From Ignavibacteriales bacterium CG_4_9_14_3_um_filter_30_11 (GTDB lineage: Bacteria; Bacteroidota; Ignavibacteria; Ignavibacteriales; Ignavibacteriaceae): a stretch of 35,944 nt of DNA. Positions 17,575 to 25,373 of this stretch are shown here, in pieces (the stretch's first letter is position 1; each line of letters opens with the position of its first letter). The notes beneath the pieces were generated by a model, which saw only the letters and a program-made list of their open reading frames with translations, did no database searches and was not told the DNA's origin. The stretch is taken from contig PFVA01000043.1 in the NCBI GenBank assembly GCA_002790365.1, positions 1-35,944 of the forward strand, in the 5' to 3' direction. The position numbers were made by a program, and so were the translations under genes.

Positions 17575-18010
17575 ACAATGTCCGGGCAATTGCTGCCCCG
17601 ATTTATCGGGGTAGAGGAAAGTCCGAACTTCATAGAACAGGGTGCCGGGTAACTCCCGGTGATTCGGTATTAATAACCGGATTAAGGAAAGTGCCACAGA
17701 AAATATACTATCCGGCAACTGCCGGATAAAGGTGAAAAGGCAGGGTAAAAGCCTACCGCGGCAATGGTAACATTGCCGGTCCCTTTTTGGGATTCTGATT
17801 TTATCAGAACAAGGTAAACCCCACCCGAAGCAAGGCCAAATAAAGAAGTCTTTCCTTTTAGGAAACAAAGTTGTTCGCTTTGTATGGCTTCAGGGTAGGC
17901 CGCTTGAACCCTTTGGTAACATTGGGTCTAGATAAATAATTGCCGTCCCGACCTGCCTGCCGACAAGGCAGGCTTATCGGGGCTACAAAATTCGGCTTAT
18001 AGGACTTGTG
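17575..18010 (+). ncRNA. rnpB: RNase P RNA, class A
   Basis: About 436 bases with all the conserved blocks in order: GAGGAAAGTCC (P4 5' side region), CAGGGTGCC-GGGTAA, CCACAGAAA, AAGGTGAAAAGGCAGGG, AGCCTACCGCG, CGAAGCAAGG, GTAGGCCGCTTGA, AGATAAATAATTGCCG, and ACAAAATTCGGCTTATAGG. The ends are set by helix P1: ACAA-GTCC (17575-17583, with T17579 bulged) pairs with GGACTTGT (18002-18009); a T-run follows at 18011. A CCCCGA/TCGGGG hairpin lies near the 5' end. The hairpin between the AATTGCCG and ACAAAATTCGG blocks (P19 position) carries an extra GC-rich palindrome (17955-17973). It is the catalytic RNA that matures tRNA 5' ends. A TAGAAT at 17562-17567 may be its -10. Confidence 0.97.
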
Positions 18011-18045
18011 TTTTTTTATTCTAACGTTATTTAATTGGATATATT

Positions 18046-19773
18046 ATGAATAAACGTTGGATATTAAAAAAAGTTGAAGACGAATACTCTGTTAAATCTT
18101 TAGCTGACTCATTAAAGATTTCAGAAATTCTTGCCAGAATTTTAATATTGAGAGATATTAATACCTTCCAGGATGCTAAAAATTATTTTAGACCTAACTT
18201 AGATACTTTGCATGATCCATTTTTAATGGATGGAATGGAAACTGCAACTTACCGTGTAATTAATGCTTTAACAGAAAATCAACTTATTACTGTCTATGGG
18301 GACTATGATGTGGACGGCACATGTTCTACTGCTCTTCTATATTTATTTTTAAAAGATTTAGGGGCCAATGTAGATTATTATATTCCTCAAAGACTATCAG
18401 AAGGTTACGGTCTTTCAAAAACAGGGTTTGATTATATCCATAGTAAAGGAGCCTCTTTAGTTATTGCTGTTGATTGCGGAATTACTGCTATTGAAGAAAC
18501 AGATTATGCTAACAGTTTAGGGCTTGATCTAATAATTTGTGATCACCATCAACCTAAAGATATAATACCAAACGCTGTTGCAGTTTTAGATCCTATAAAA
18601 CCTAATTGTGAATATCCTTTTAAATATTTATCTGGTGCAGGCATTGCTTTTAAACTTGCTCAAGGTGTAGCAGAAAGAATTGGCAAAAATGAATTACCAT
18701 ATAAATTATTGGATTTAGTAGCTCTAGCCGGAGCTGCTGATATTGTTCAACTAACAGGTGAAAACAGAGTGCTGGTTAGAGCAGGAATTGAATTAATAAA
18801 CTCTAACCCAAGACCGGGAATAAAAGCTCTAATCGAATCCAGCAAAATAAATCCTGGTAATTTAAGTTCAGGTCAAATAGTTTTCACAATCGCACCCAGA
18901 ATTAATGCAGCAGGAAGAATGGGTGATGCCAAAAGAGCCGTTGATTTATTTATTTCAGATAATGAAGAATCTGCAAGAGAATTTGCCTCTATTTTAGAAA
19001 ATGAAAACTTTGAAAGAAGAAAAATTGATGAAACAACTTTAAATGCTGCTCTGGAACTTGTAGAAAATGAATTAGATCTTAATATTGATATACCAATTGT
19101 ACTTCATCAGGAGGAATGGCATCCCGGCGTAATAGGTATTGTAGCTTCCCGTTTGGTTGAAAAATATTACAGACCAACAATTATGCTTACTTCAATGGAT
19201 GGAGTTGCAAAAGGTTCTGCAAGAAGTATTTCTAGTTTTAATATTTATGATGCTCTTGAAAAATGCAAAGATGTACTTCTTCAATTTGGCGGACATAAAG
19301 CTGCCGCCGGTTTAGAATTGGAAATAAGCAACATTGCTGAATTCAAAAAACAATTCAATAAAGTTGTAAAAGATTCTATAACAAAAGAAGAACTTTTACC
19401 TGAAATTACAATAGACTCTAAACTTAAATTTTCTGAAATTACACCTAAATTTTTGAGAATTCTTGAAGAGTTTACTCCCTTCGGACCTAAAAATATGCGT
19501 CCGGTGTTTTTATCAGAAAAAGTACAAACTGCTTTTTCACCCCGTATAGTAGGTAAAAATCATTTACTGGTAAGTTTTAAACAAGAAGATGGTAAAAAAA
19601 CTTTTGATGCAATAGGTTTTGGACTTGGGGAAAAATTTGATATTGTAAATAATAATCAAAATCTTTTTAATATTGTTTATACAATTGATAAAACAAAAAG
19701 AAATGGGAATACATTCCCACAATTTAGAATTAAAGATCTAAAAATTAGCAGTGGAAATTTAGAGGAGTTTTAA
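18046..19773 (+). CDS. recJ: Single-stranded-DNA-specific 5'-3' exonuclease RecJ
   Basis: 575 residues, the usual length. The DHH phosphoesterase core has YGDYDVDGTCSTALLY (Asp86, Asp88, Asp90), AVDCGITAIE (Asp143) and ICDHHQP (Asp166-His167-His168), the Mn2+ ligands. The DHHA1 domain has GVAKGSARSISSFN and FGGHKAAAGLELE. A C-terminal OB-like domain ends the protein (FGPKNMRPVFLSE). It acts in recombinational and mismatch repair. It follows rnpB directly, and the YebC-family gene starts one base after its stop, so those two are co-transcribed. Confidence 0.97.
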   Translation: MNKRWILKKVEDEYSVKSLADSLKISEILARILILRDINTFQDAKNYFRPNLDTLHDPFLMDGMETATYRVINALTENQLITVYGDYDVDGTCSTALLYLFLKDLGANVDYYIPQRLSEGYGLSKTGFDYIHSKGASLVIAVDCGITAIEETDYANSLGLDLIICDHHQPKDIIPNAVAVLDPIKPNCEYPFKYLSGAGIAFKLAQGVAERIGKNELPYKLLDLVALAGAADIVQLTGENRVLVRAGIELINSNPRPGIKALIESSKINPGNLSSGQIVFTIAPRINAAGRMGDAKRAVDLFISDNEESAREFASILENENFERRKIDETTLNAALELVENELDLNIDIPIVLHQEEWHPGVIGIVASRLVEKYYRPTIMLTSMDGVAKGSARSISSFNIYDALEKCKDVLLQFGGHKAAAGLELEISNIAEFKKQFNKVVKDSITKEELLPEITIDSKLKFSEITPKFLRILEEFTPFGPKNMRPVFLSEKVQTAFSPRIVGKNHLLVSFKQEDGKKTFDAIGFGLGEKFDIVNNNQNLFNIVYTIDKTKRNGNTFPQFRIKDLKISSGNLEEF

Positions 19774-19774
19774 A

Positions 19775-20500
19775 ATGTCTGGGCATTCAAAATGGGCAAC
19801 CACAAAAAGAAAAAAGGCTGCCATTGACGCAAAAAGAGGGAAAATATTTACCAAGTTAATTAAAGAAATTACCATTGCTGCAAGAGGCGGCGGTGGTGAT
19901 ATTGCAGGCAATCCGAGATTAAGACTTGCAGTTGATAACGCTAAAGCTGCCAATATGCCTCAGGATAATATTGAACGAGCAATAAAAAAAGCTACGGGTG
20001 AATTAGAAGGAGTAACATTTCATGAATTTATGTATGAAGGTTATGGCCCAGGTGGAATTGCAATATTGGCAGAAGTTGCAACTGATAATAAAAACAGAAC
20101 TGTAGCTGAGGTAAGACATTTATTTAATAAAGCAGGCGGTAATTTGGGTGAAACAAATTCTGTTTCGTGGATGTTTGAAAGAAAAGGAATTATTACTCTA
20201 CCTAAACAAAACAAAACAGAAGAAGATTTGTTAGAATTAGTAATGGATGACGGTGCTGAAGATTTAGTAAATGAAGATGATTTTTACGAGGTTGTAACTC
20301 CAGTTGAAGCATTTGAAAATATTAGAAAAAAACTTGTTGATACAGAACTTGAAGTTGAAAATGCTTCTCTTCAATGGATCGCAAAAAATTATATTAAAGT
20401 TGAGGGAGAAACTTCAGAAAAAGTTGTAAATTTAATTGAAGCACTAGAAGATAATGACGATGTTCAAAATGTTTATTCTAATGCCGACTTTGAAGACTAA
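19775..20500 (+). CDS. yebC: YebC/PmpR (TACO1) family protein
   Basis: 241 residues, full length. The N-terminal signature is MSGHSKWATTKRKKAAIDAK then FTKLIKEITIAARGGG and ANMPQDNIERAIKKATGE; the second domain has YEGYGPGGIAILAEV and NKNRTVAEVRHLF, and GNLGETNSVSWMFERKG follows. The family has been described as transcription regulators, and more recently as translation factors that relieve ribosome stalling; which applies here is not shown. AGAGGAG at the end of recJ serves as the Shine-Dalgarno. The yebC-ruvC-ruvA order is common in bacteria. Confidence 0.95.
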   Translation: MSGHSKWATTKRKKAAIDAKRGKIFTKLIKEITIAARGGGGDIAGNPRLRLAVDNAKAANMPQDNIERAIKKATGELEGVTFHEFMYEGYGPGGIAILAEVATDNKNRTVAEVRHLFNKAGGNLGETNSVSWMFERKGIITLPKQNKTEEDLLELVMDDGAEDLVNEDDFYEVVTPVEAFENIRKKLVDTELEVENASLQWIAKNYIKVEGETSEKVVNLIEALEDNDDVQNVYSNADFED

Positions 20501-20595
20501 GAGTAATCTTTTAAATCAATGCGAATTTGTCAAATATGAATGAAGCAATTTGTTATTGATAAGCTAAACATACTTTTTTAAAAACAGGAATTATT

Positions 20596-21129
20596 TTGAT
20601 AATTCTCGGAGTTGATCCAGGTTCTAATTTTACAGGTTATGCTGTAATTAAAAATGATAAAAATAAATTTTTCCGCGTAACCAGTGGAATAATAAAATTA
20701 CCTTCCTCTAAAGATATGTCACAAAAGCTTGAAATTATTTATGACAAATTAAAAGATGTTATAAAAAAACATAAACCTGATGAGTTTGTAATAGAAACTG
20801 CTTTTTACGGAAAAAATGTTCAATCAACATTAAAGATTGGATATGTTAGAGGTGTTTGCATTCTTTCAGCTGCACACAACAAAATACCTGTTAACGAATA
20901 CTCACCAAGAGAAATTAAAAAAGCTGTCGTAGGAAATGGCGCTGCAGCAAAAGAACAAGTAAATTATATGGTAAAAAATATTCTAAGTATTAATGAAAAA
21001 ATGCAATACGATGAAAGTGATGCATTGGCAATTGCTTTATGTCATATATTTAAAATGAGGTCTCCCTCAAAAAAAGGTGGGAACTGGAAAAGTTTTATAG
21101 AAGCTAATCCGGAAAGAGTAATTAGCTGA
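20596..21129 (+). CDS. ruvC: Holliday junction endonuclease RuvC
   Basis: 177 residues. It resolves Holliday junctions as a dimer with RuvAB. The four catalytic acids are visible: Asp7 (GVDPGSNFTGYAVI), Glu67 (VIETAFYGKN), and Asp139 and Asp142 (YDESDALAIALCH). The start is TTG at 20596, supported by the position of Asp7 and by AGGAA upstream. Its stop codon (21127-21129) overlaps the first bases of a 16-bp terminal inverted repeat. Confidence 0.95.
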   Translation: MIILGVDPGSNFTGYAVIKNDKNKFFRVTSGIIKLPSSKDMSQKLEIIYDKLKDVIKKHKPDEFVIETAFYGKNVQSTLKIGYVRGVCILSAAHNKIPVNEYSPREIKKAVVGNGAAAKEQVNYMVKNILSINEKMQYDESDALAIALCHIFKMRSPSKKGGNWKSFIEANPERVIS

Positions 21130-21254
21130 AACTTTTGAAAAATTTAAAAAAGCCATACTGAATTTATTTCAGTATCAAAATGTTAATATTTTTAAATGAA
21201 TTCAAAATAACCATATCTGTTTTATTTAAATAATAATTATTTTTCAAAAGTTTC
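21128..21254. repeat. 127-bp MITE-like element with perfect 16-bp terminal inverted repeats
   Basis: GAAACTTTTGAAAAAT (21128-21143) is the exact reverse complement of ATTTTTCAAAAGTTTC (21239-21254). The 95 bases between them are AT-rich, contain no ORF and carry an internal 8-bp hairpin, ATACTGAA (21155-21162) with TTCAGTAT (21168-21175). The element fills nearly the whole ruvC-ruvA gap. I see no clear target-site duplication. It may be a non-autonomous transposon relic or a structured RNA element in the ruvC-ruvA transcript. Confidence 0.5.
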
Positions 21255-21273
21255 TAATTTGTATATTTAAATT

Positions 21274-21855
21274 ATGATTGGATTTTTAACAGGAAAAAAA
21301 ATTTCTTTAAAACCGACACATCTGCTTTTGGATGTAAACGGAGTTGGTTATTCAATTAAAATATCTTTGACTACTTTTGAAGAAATTTCCGAAAAAGAAA
21401 TTATTTCTTTGTTTATTCACACCAATGTTAAAGAAGATTCAATTTCTCTTTTTGGATTTTTCAATGAATCTGAAAAGCAAATGTTTGAGCTGCTTATTTC
21501 CGTAAGTGGTGTCGGACCTAAAATTGCATTAAGTATATTATCCGGTATAAGAGTGGATGATCTTCGTTTTGCTTTACAGTCAGGTGATATTAGCAAAATT
21601 ATAGCAGTGCCGGGAATTGGCAAAAAAACTGCAGAAAGACTCTCTTTGGAGTTAAGGAATAAAGTAACTAATATTGCTGAACAAAAAGGTGATAAAACAA
21701 CCTCCAGCATAAGAACGGAAGCAGTTTCAGCATTAATAACGCTTGGCTATAATTTAAAACAAGCCGAAAGTTCAGTAAGAGTAATATTAGGTAAAAAACC
21801 TGATATTAATATTGAAGAGTTATTAAAAGAGGTGCTTTCATTATTGAGTAAATAG
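21274..21855 (+). CDS. ruvA: Holliday junction branch-migration subunit RuvA
   Basis: 193 residues. The N-terminal OB-fold begins MIGFLTGKKISLKPTHLLLD, with FIHTNVKEDSISLFGF. The two helix-hairpin-helix motifs follow (LISVSGVGPKIALSIL and IIAVPGIGKKTAERLSLEL). The small C-terminal domain that contacts RuvB ends at GKKPDINIEELLKEVLSLL. RuvA tetramers hold the junction open for the RuvB motor; no ruvB is in the window. It follows ruvC after a 144-base gap that contains the inverted-repeat element. Confidence 0.96.
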   Translation: MIGFLTGKKISLKPTHLLLDVNGVGYSIKISLTTFEEISEKEIISLFIHTNVKEDSISLFGFFNESEKQMFELLISVSGVGPKIALSILSGIRVDDLRFALQSGDISKIIAVPGIGKKTAERLSLELRNKVTNIAEQKGDKTTSSIRTEAVSALITLGYNLKQAESSVRVILGKKPDINIEELLKEVLSLLSK

Positions 21856-21873
21856 TTTTCTAGGGAGGGTAAT

Positions 21874-22029
21874 ATGAAATTATTTAAAATCTTGTTTTTC
21901 ATTTCATTATTTTCATTAACTACTTTAGCACAAACAAATTCAATTTCAAATATTGTTCCCAAAAATGAACGACCTCATCAGGGAATAAATGGTAAAATAC
22001 CGATAGAATTTTGTCATCGAATTATGTAA
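21874..22029 (+). pseudogene. Truncated secreted-protein gene fused to a transposase C-terminal remnant
   Basis: 51 codons with a strong Shine-Dalgarno (GGGAGG). Residues 1-19 are a textbook signal peptide (MKLFKILFFISLFSLTTLA, cleavage before Q). After about residue 29 the sequence turns into NERPHQGINGKIPIEFCHRI, which closely resembles the YNxERPHQxLxGKTPxEF end of rve-type (IS3/IS481-like) transposases. The ORF therefore looks like the 5' end of a lost secreted-protein gene, cut by an insertion sequence that later decayed. The stop is followed by about 25 noncoding bases and then the FAH-family gene. A genuine small secreted peptide is less likely. Confidence 0.55.
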
Positions 22030-22054
22030 CATATACAGGAATGACATAAGTAAT

Positions 22055-22711
22055 TTATTCCACTTTACAATTTAATTCTGCAACATCTGATATTTCAGCA
22101 AAAATATTATCCCCTTTTTTTACTTTACCAACCCCTTTTGGAGTGCCTGTAAAAATTATATCACCTTTTTCAAGTGTCATTAATGATGAGAGATATTCTA
22201 CAATTTCTGCAGGAGGAAAGATCATTTTATTTAATATTTCGTTTTGCTTTATGTCACCATTAACAGAAAGAGATATTTGTTCTTCTAAAGTTAAAGCATA
22301 ATCTTTTTTAGAAATAAAATCAGATACAACAGCTGAAGTATCAAACCCTTTGGCAATTGTCCAAGGGTGTCCTTGTTCTTTTAATTTATTTTGAACATCT
22401 CTTAAAGTCATATCCAATCCTACTCCGTATCCTGCAATAGCATTTTCAGCTTCAGAGAGATTCCCATCTTTAATTGTTTCATTTATCAACAAAACTAATT
22501 CTACTTCGTGATGCATATCATTTGAAAAAGATGGATAAACAATTTTATCACCGGAAAATATTAGAGATGAATTTGGTTTTAAAAAAACTATAGGTTTTTC
22601 TGGCACAACATTACCGAGTTCTTTAGCATGTTCAGTATAATTTCTACCAACACAAACTATTTTACCAACGGGAACTTTTTGATTTGATTTTTTAATTGTA
22701 ATGTTTTTCAT
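22055..22711 (-). CDS. Fumarylacetoacetate hydrolase family protein
   Basis: 218 residues, the short single-domain form. Metal ligands Glu69, Glu71 (HHEVELVLLINE) and Asp100 (GYGVGLDMTLRDVQ) are in place, with the nearby KGFDTSAVVSDFI and IFTGTPKGVGKVKKGD motifs. The start of the protein has KIVCVGRNYTEHAKELG, typical of acylpyruvate hydrolase / oxaloacetate decarboxylase (FAHD1-like) and HpaG-like members. The substrate cannot be fixed from sequence; cleavage of a C-C bond in a 2,4-diketo acid, or oxaloacetate handling, is the family expectation. AAGGAA lies about 11 bases before the ATG. It is the last gene of a minus-strand series after the exported 417-residue protein. Confidence 0.9.
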   Translation of the reverse strand: MKNITIKKSNQKVPVGKIVCVGRNYTEHAKELGNVVPEKPIVFLKPNSSLIFSGDKIVYPSFSNDMHHEVELVLLINETIKDGNLSEAENAIAGYGVGLDMTLRDVQNKLKEQGHPWTIAKGFDTSAVVSDFISKKDYALTLEEQISLSVNGDIKQNEILNKMIFPPAEIVEYLSSLMTLEKGDIIFTGTPKGVGKVKKGDNIFAEISDVAELNCKVE

Positions 22712-22740
22712 ATTTTATAATTTCCTTGTTTCTTTTTGGA

Positions 22741-22795
22741 GTATGAATGTATGAGTGAATAATTGTATGATGAAAACTTATTCCATCATTCATAC
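22741..22795. repeat. Imperfect compound hairpin between two minus-strand genes
   Basis: GTATGAATG (22741-22749) pairs with CATTCATAC (22787-22795), and inside it GAATAA (22757-22762) pairs with TTATTC (22778-22783). The GTATGA-type unit also occurs again at 22765, so the region mixes direct and inverted copies. There is no U-run on the minus strand, so it is not a clear terminator; it may stabilise or process the mRNA between the exported protein and the FAH-family gene. Confidence 0.35.
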
Positions 22796-22817
22796 AACCA
22801 CTTTACTATACAGTTTT

Positions 22818-24071
22818 CTATGTTTTTTGTTCTTTCTTTTTTGCAGCAGGGAATAAAACATTATTTAAAATCAATCTGTAACCCGGTGAATTTTTATATA
22901 GTGAAAGATCTGTTGGTGGATCTCCAACTGCGTGACGGTAATCTTCAGGATCGTGACCGGCATAAAATGTAAAGGTTCCTCTTCCAAAATTTCCATGAAT
23001 ATATTTTACCTGATTAGTTCCATCTCGTTGTGCTAATATAATTATTCCAGGTTTAATTGTTTCTTTTCTAAACATAGTCGTTTGCCCCATAAATCCGTGG
23101 ATTACATTTACATGATCCTGTGTCAGCATAGTTGGGACAGGATCATACTTTGCTGAAAATTCAAAAAGAGTAAAGTAATCATTTTCTTCGCTTCCAATTT
23201 CAAGTGGTTGAATATCAATATTGCTGTATTCATAAATATATGGGTTCATTTCTAATTTGAAATCTGTAAAGGCAAGCGTATTGTCGAAATCTAATTTACT
23301 TTGTGCATTTGTATCAGCAGCATCTCCGTCATATATGTTAGAAGCAATATCCACATTGTGTGCGGCAAGAGCTATATCATAACTATCAGTGGCAGAACAC
23401 ATTGCAAATAGGAACCCACCATTTCCCACATATTTTTTAATATCTTCAGCTACTGTATTCATCATTTCTGAAACTTTTTTAAATCCGTTTTTCTTTGCAT
23501 CGTTTTCATAAAGTATTTGGTTATCATTATACCACTGTGCGTTACTAAAACTTGCATAAAATTTCCCATATTGTCCTGTAAAGTCTTCGTGGTGAAGATG
23601 AACCCAATCATATTTTGTTAAATCGCCTTTAAGAATTTCATCATTCCAGATTTTTGTATATGGAACACCCGCATATTCCAGCACCATTGTAACTGCATCA
23701 TCCCAAGGCTGAAAAGATGGCGGAACATAAACGGCTATCTTAGGTGCTTTTTCCAAACGAACAACATTCATATTATTAGCTTTTTCCTGAATGACAGAAT
23801 ATATTTCAGTTGATTGAATAGCATCTAATATTTGAAATGAAACGCCATAAACTCTACATTCATTTACAATCTGTTGGGTATAATCTATTAGAAATGATCC
23901 GCCTTTATAATTTAAAAGCCAATCAGCTTTTAAACCTTTTAACAAAGCATTGTATGTAATACCGTAAGCTTTTAAGTGGTCTGTTTGACTTAAATCCATT
24001 TCAATTAATATTTTTGACTGCCCAAATAATGATGGCAGAAAAAATAATATTATCAAAAATTTTTTAAGCAT
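22818..24071 (-). CDS. Exported protein of unknown function with an amidotransferase-like domain
   Basis: 417 residues with a signal peptide (MLKKFLIILFFLPSLFGQ). Notable segments are YVPPSFQPWDDAVTMVLEY (115-133), the charged DWVHLHHEDFTGQYGKFY (155-172), a nucleophile-elbow-like GGFLFAMCSATDS with Cys225 (218-230), and GRGTFTFYAGHDPEDYRH near the end. The order resembles a class I glutamine-amidotransferase/ThuA-like fold. I recall relatives in Bacteroidota-type genomes being named asparagine synthetase B, but neither the N-terminal Cys2 nucleophile nor the SGGxDS ATP loop of AsnB is present, and a secreted location argues against that name. It follows clpX after 48 bases on the same strand. 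No clear Shine-Dalgarno is seen. Confidence 0.6.
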   Translation of the reverse strand: MLKKFLIILFFLPSLFGQSKILIEMDLSQTDHLKAYGITYNALLKGLKADWLLNYKGGSFLIDYTQQIVNECRVYGVSFQILDAIQSTEIYSVIQEKANNMNVVRLEKAPKIAVYVPPSFQPWDDAVTMVLEYAGVPYTKIWNDEILKGDLTKYDWVHLHHEDFTGQYGKFYASFSNAQWYNDNQILYENDAKKNGFKKVSEMMNTVAEDIKKYVGNGGFLFAMCSATDSYDIALAAHNVDIASNIYDGDAADTNAQSKLDFDNTLAFTDFKLEMNPYIYEYSNIDIQPLEIGSEENDYFTLFEFSAKYDPVPTMLTQDHVNVIHGFMGQTTMFRKETIKPGIIILAQRDGTNQVKYIHGNFGRGTFTFYAGHDPEDYRHAVGDPPTDLSLYKNSPGYRLILNNVLFPAAKKKEQKT

Positions 24072-24119
24072 AAAAGATAAGTATTACCAGCAATGAATAA
24101 TTATTTTTCATTAAAAAAT

Positions 24120-25373
24120 TTACGCAGATTTTCTGTCTTGTTCTATTAAAATCGGTTCAGAACCTTTTTCAACAACATCTCTAGTAATTATGCACTTTTC
24201 AACTTTGTTTTTTTTAGGAAGTTCATACATAATTTCTAACATAAATTCTTCAACTATCGATCTTAAAGCACGAGCACCGGTTTTTCTAGCCATTGCTTTT
24301 TCTACTATGGAGTCAATTGCTAATGGATCAAATTCTAATTCAACTCCATCCATTAACAAAAGTTTCTTGTATTGTTTCAAAATTGCATTCTTAGGTTTGA
24401 TTAATATGTTTTTAAGTGCTTCTTTGGAAAGAGATTGAAGTGGAGCAACAATCGGTATTCTTCCAATTAATTCGGGTATTAATCCAAAACGCAGCAAATC
24501 TTCTGGTAAAGTCTGTCCAATTAAATAGTCATCATTATTATTTATTTTTTTTACATCAGCAGAGAACCCCATTTTGTTTTTATTTAAACGGGTAGAAATT
24601 ATTTTATCTATTCCTGCAAATGCTCCTCCAACAATAAATAAAATATTTTTAGTATCAACATTTATCAAATTTTGTTCTGGATGTTTTCGTCCACCTTTTG
24701 GAGGAACTCCGGCTATTGTTCCCTCCAGAATTTTTAAAAGAGCCTGTTGAACGCCTTCACCGGAAACATCTCTTGTAATAGAAGTGCTTTCGCTTTTACG
24801 CGCTATTTTATCAATCTCATCAATGTAGACAATTCCTTTTTGTGCTCTTTCAAGATTGTAGTCAGCTGCTTGTAAAAGATGAACTAAAACAGTTTCAACA
24901 TCGTCACCTACATAACCAGCTTCAGTTAGAGTTGTTGCGTCTGCAATGGCAAAAGGAACATCAAGAATTCTTGCCAATGTTTTCGCAAGTAATGTTTTTC
25001 CAACACCGGTTTGACCAATCAATAAAATATTACTTTTTTCAATTTCAACATCGTCTAACTCAAAAAAAGTATTCTTTTTGCTTATCCTTTTATAATGATT
25101 ATATACTGCAACCGCTAAAATCTTCTTTGCTTTTTCTTGATCTATTACATATTCATCTAAAGAATTTTTAATTGATTCAGGTTTTTTAATATTTGCAATT
25201 GAAGAATTTGTGTTGTTAAAAACAGCCAAATTATTTTTTAATATATCAACACTGCTGCCTACACATATATCACAAATGTATACATCGGGACCAGCGATCA
25301 TGCTACCCACTTCGTTTCCGCTTCTTCCACAAAAGGAACATTTAACTATTTTTTGATTTTCTTTTTTACTCAT
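24120..25373 (-). CDS. clpX: ATP-dependent unfoldase ClpX
   Basis: 417 residues. The N-terminal zinc-binding domain has Cys12, Cys15, Cys34 and Cys37 ([15 protein letters not shown]). The AAA+ core has Walker A GQTGVGKT (120-127), Walker [11 protein letters not shown], the pore loop GYVGDD and the sensor-2 segment [13 protein letters not shown]. It unfolds substrates for ClpP; clpP is not in the window. A low-complexity linker (about 45-65) follows the zinc domain. The ATG overlaps the stop of the upstream TPR gene by 8 bases (ATGAGTAA), so the two are probably translationally coupled. This linkage to a TPR gene, not tig/clpP, is unusual. Confidence 0.97.
   Translation of the reverse strand: MSKKENQKIVKCSFCGRSGNEVGSMIAGPDVYICDICVGSSVDILKNNLAVFNNTNSSIANIKKPESIKNSLDEYVIDQEKAKKILAVAVYNHYKRISKKNTFFELDDVEIEKSNILLIGQTGVGKTLLAKTLARILDVPFAIADATTLTEAGYVGDDVETVLVHLLQAADYNLERAQKGIVYIDEIDKIARKSESTSITRDVSGEGVQQALLKILEGTIAGVPPKGGRKHPEQNLINVDTKNILFIVGGAFAGIDKIISTRLNKNKMGFSADVKKINNNDDYLIGQTLPEDLLRFGLIPELIGRIPIVAPLQSLSKEALKNILIKPKNAILKQYKKLLLMDGVELEFDPLAIDSIVEKAMARKTGARALRSIVEEFMLEIMYELPKKNKVEKCIITRDVVEKGSEPILIEQDRKSA

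Noticed and set aside
17551-17868. 105-residue minus-strand reading frame
   Set aside because: It lies entirely antisense to the RNase P RNA, whose conserved blocks explain the sequence.
22818-24071. Asparagine synthetase B as the identity of the exported protein
   Set aside because: No N-terminal Cys2 nucleophile, no SGGxDS ATP loop, and a signal peptide is present.
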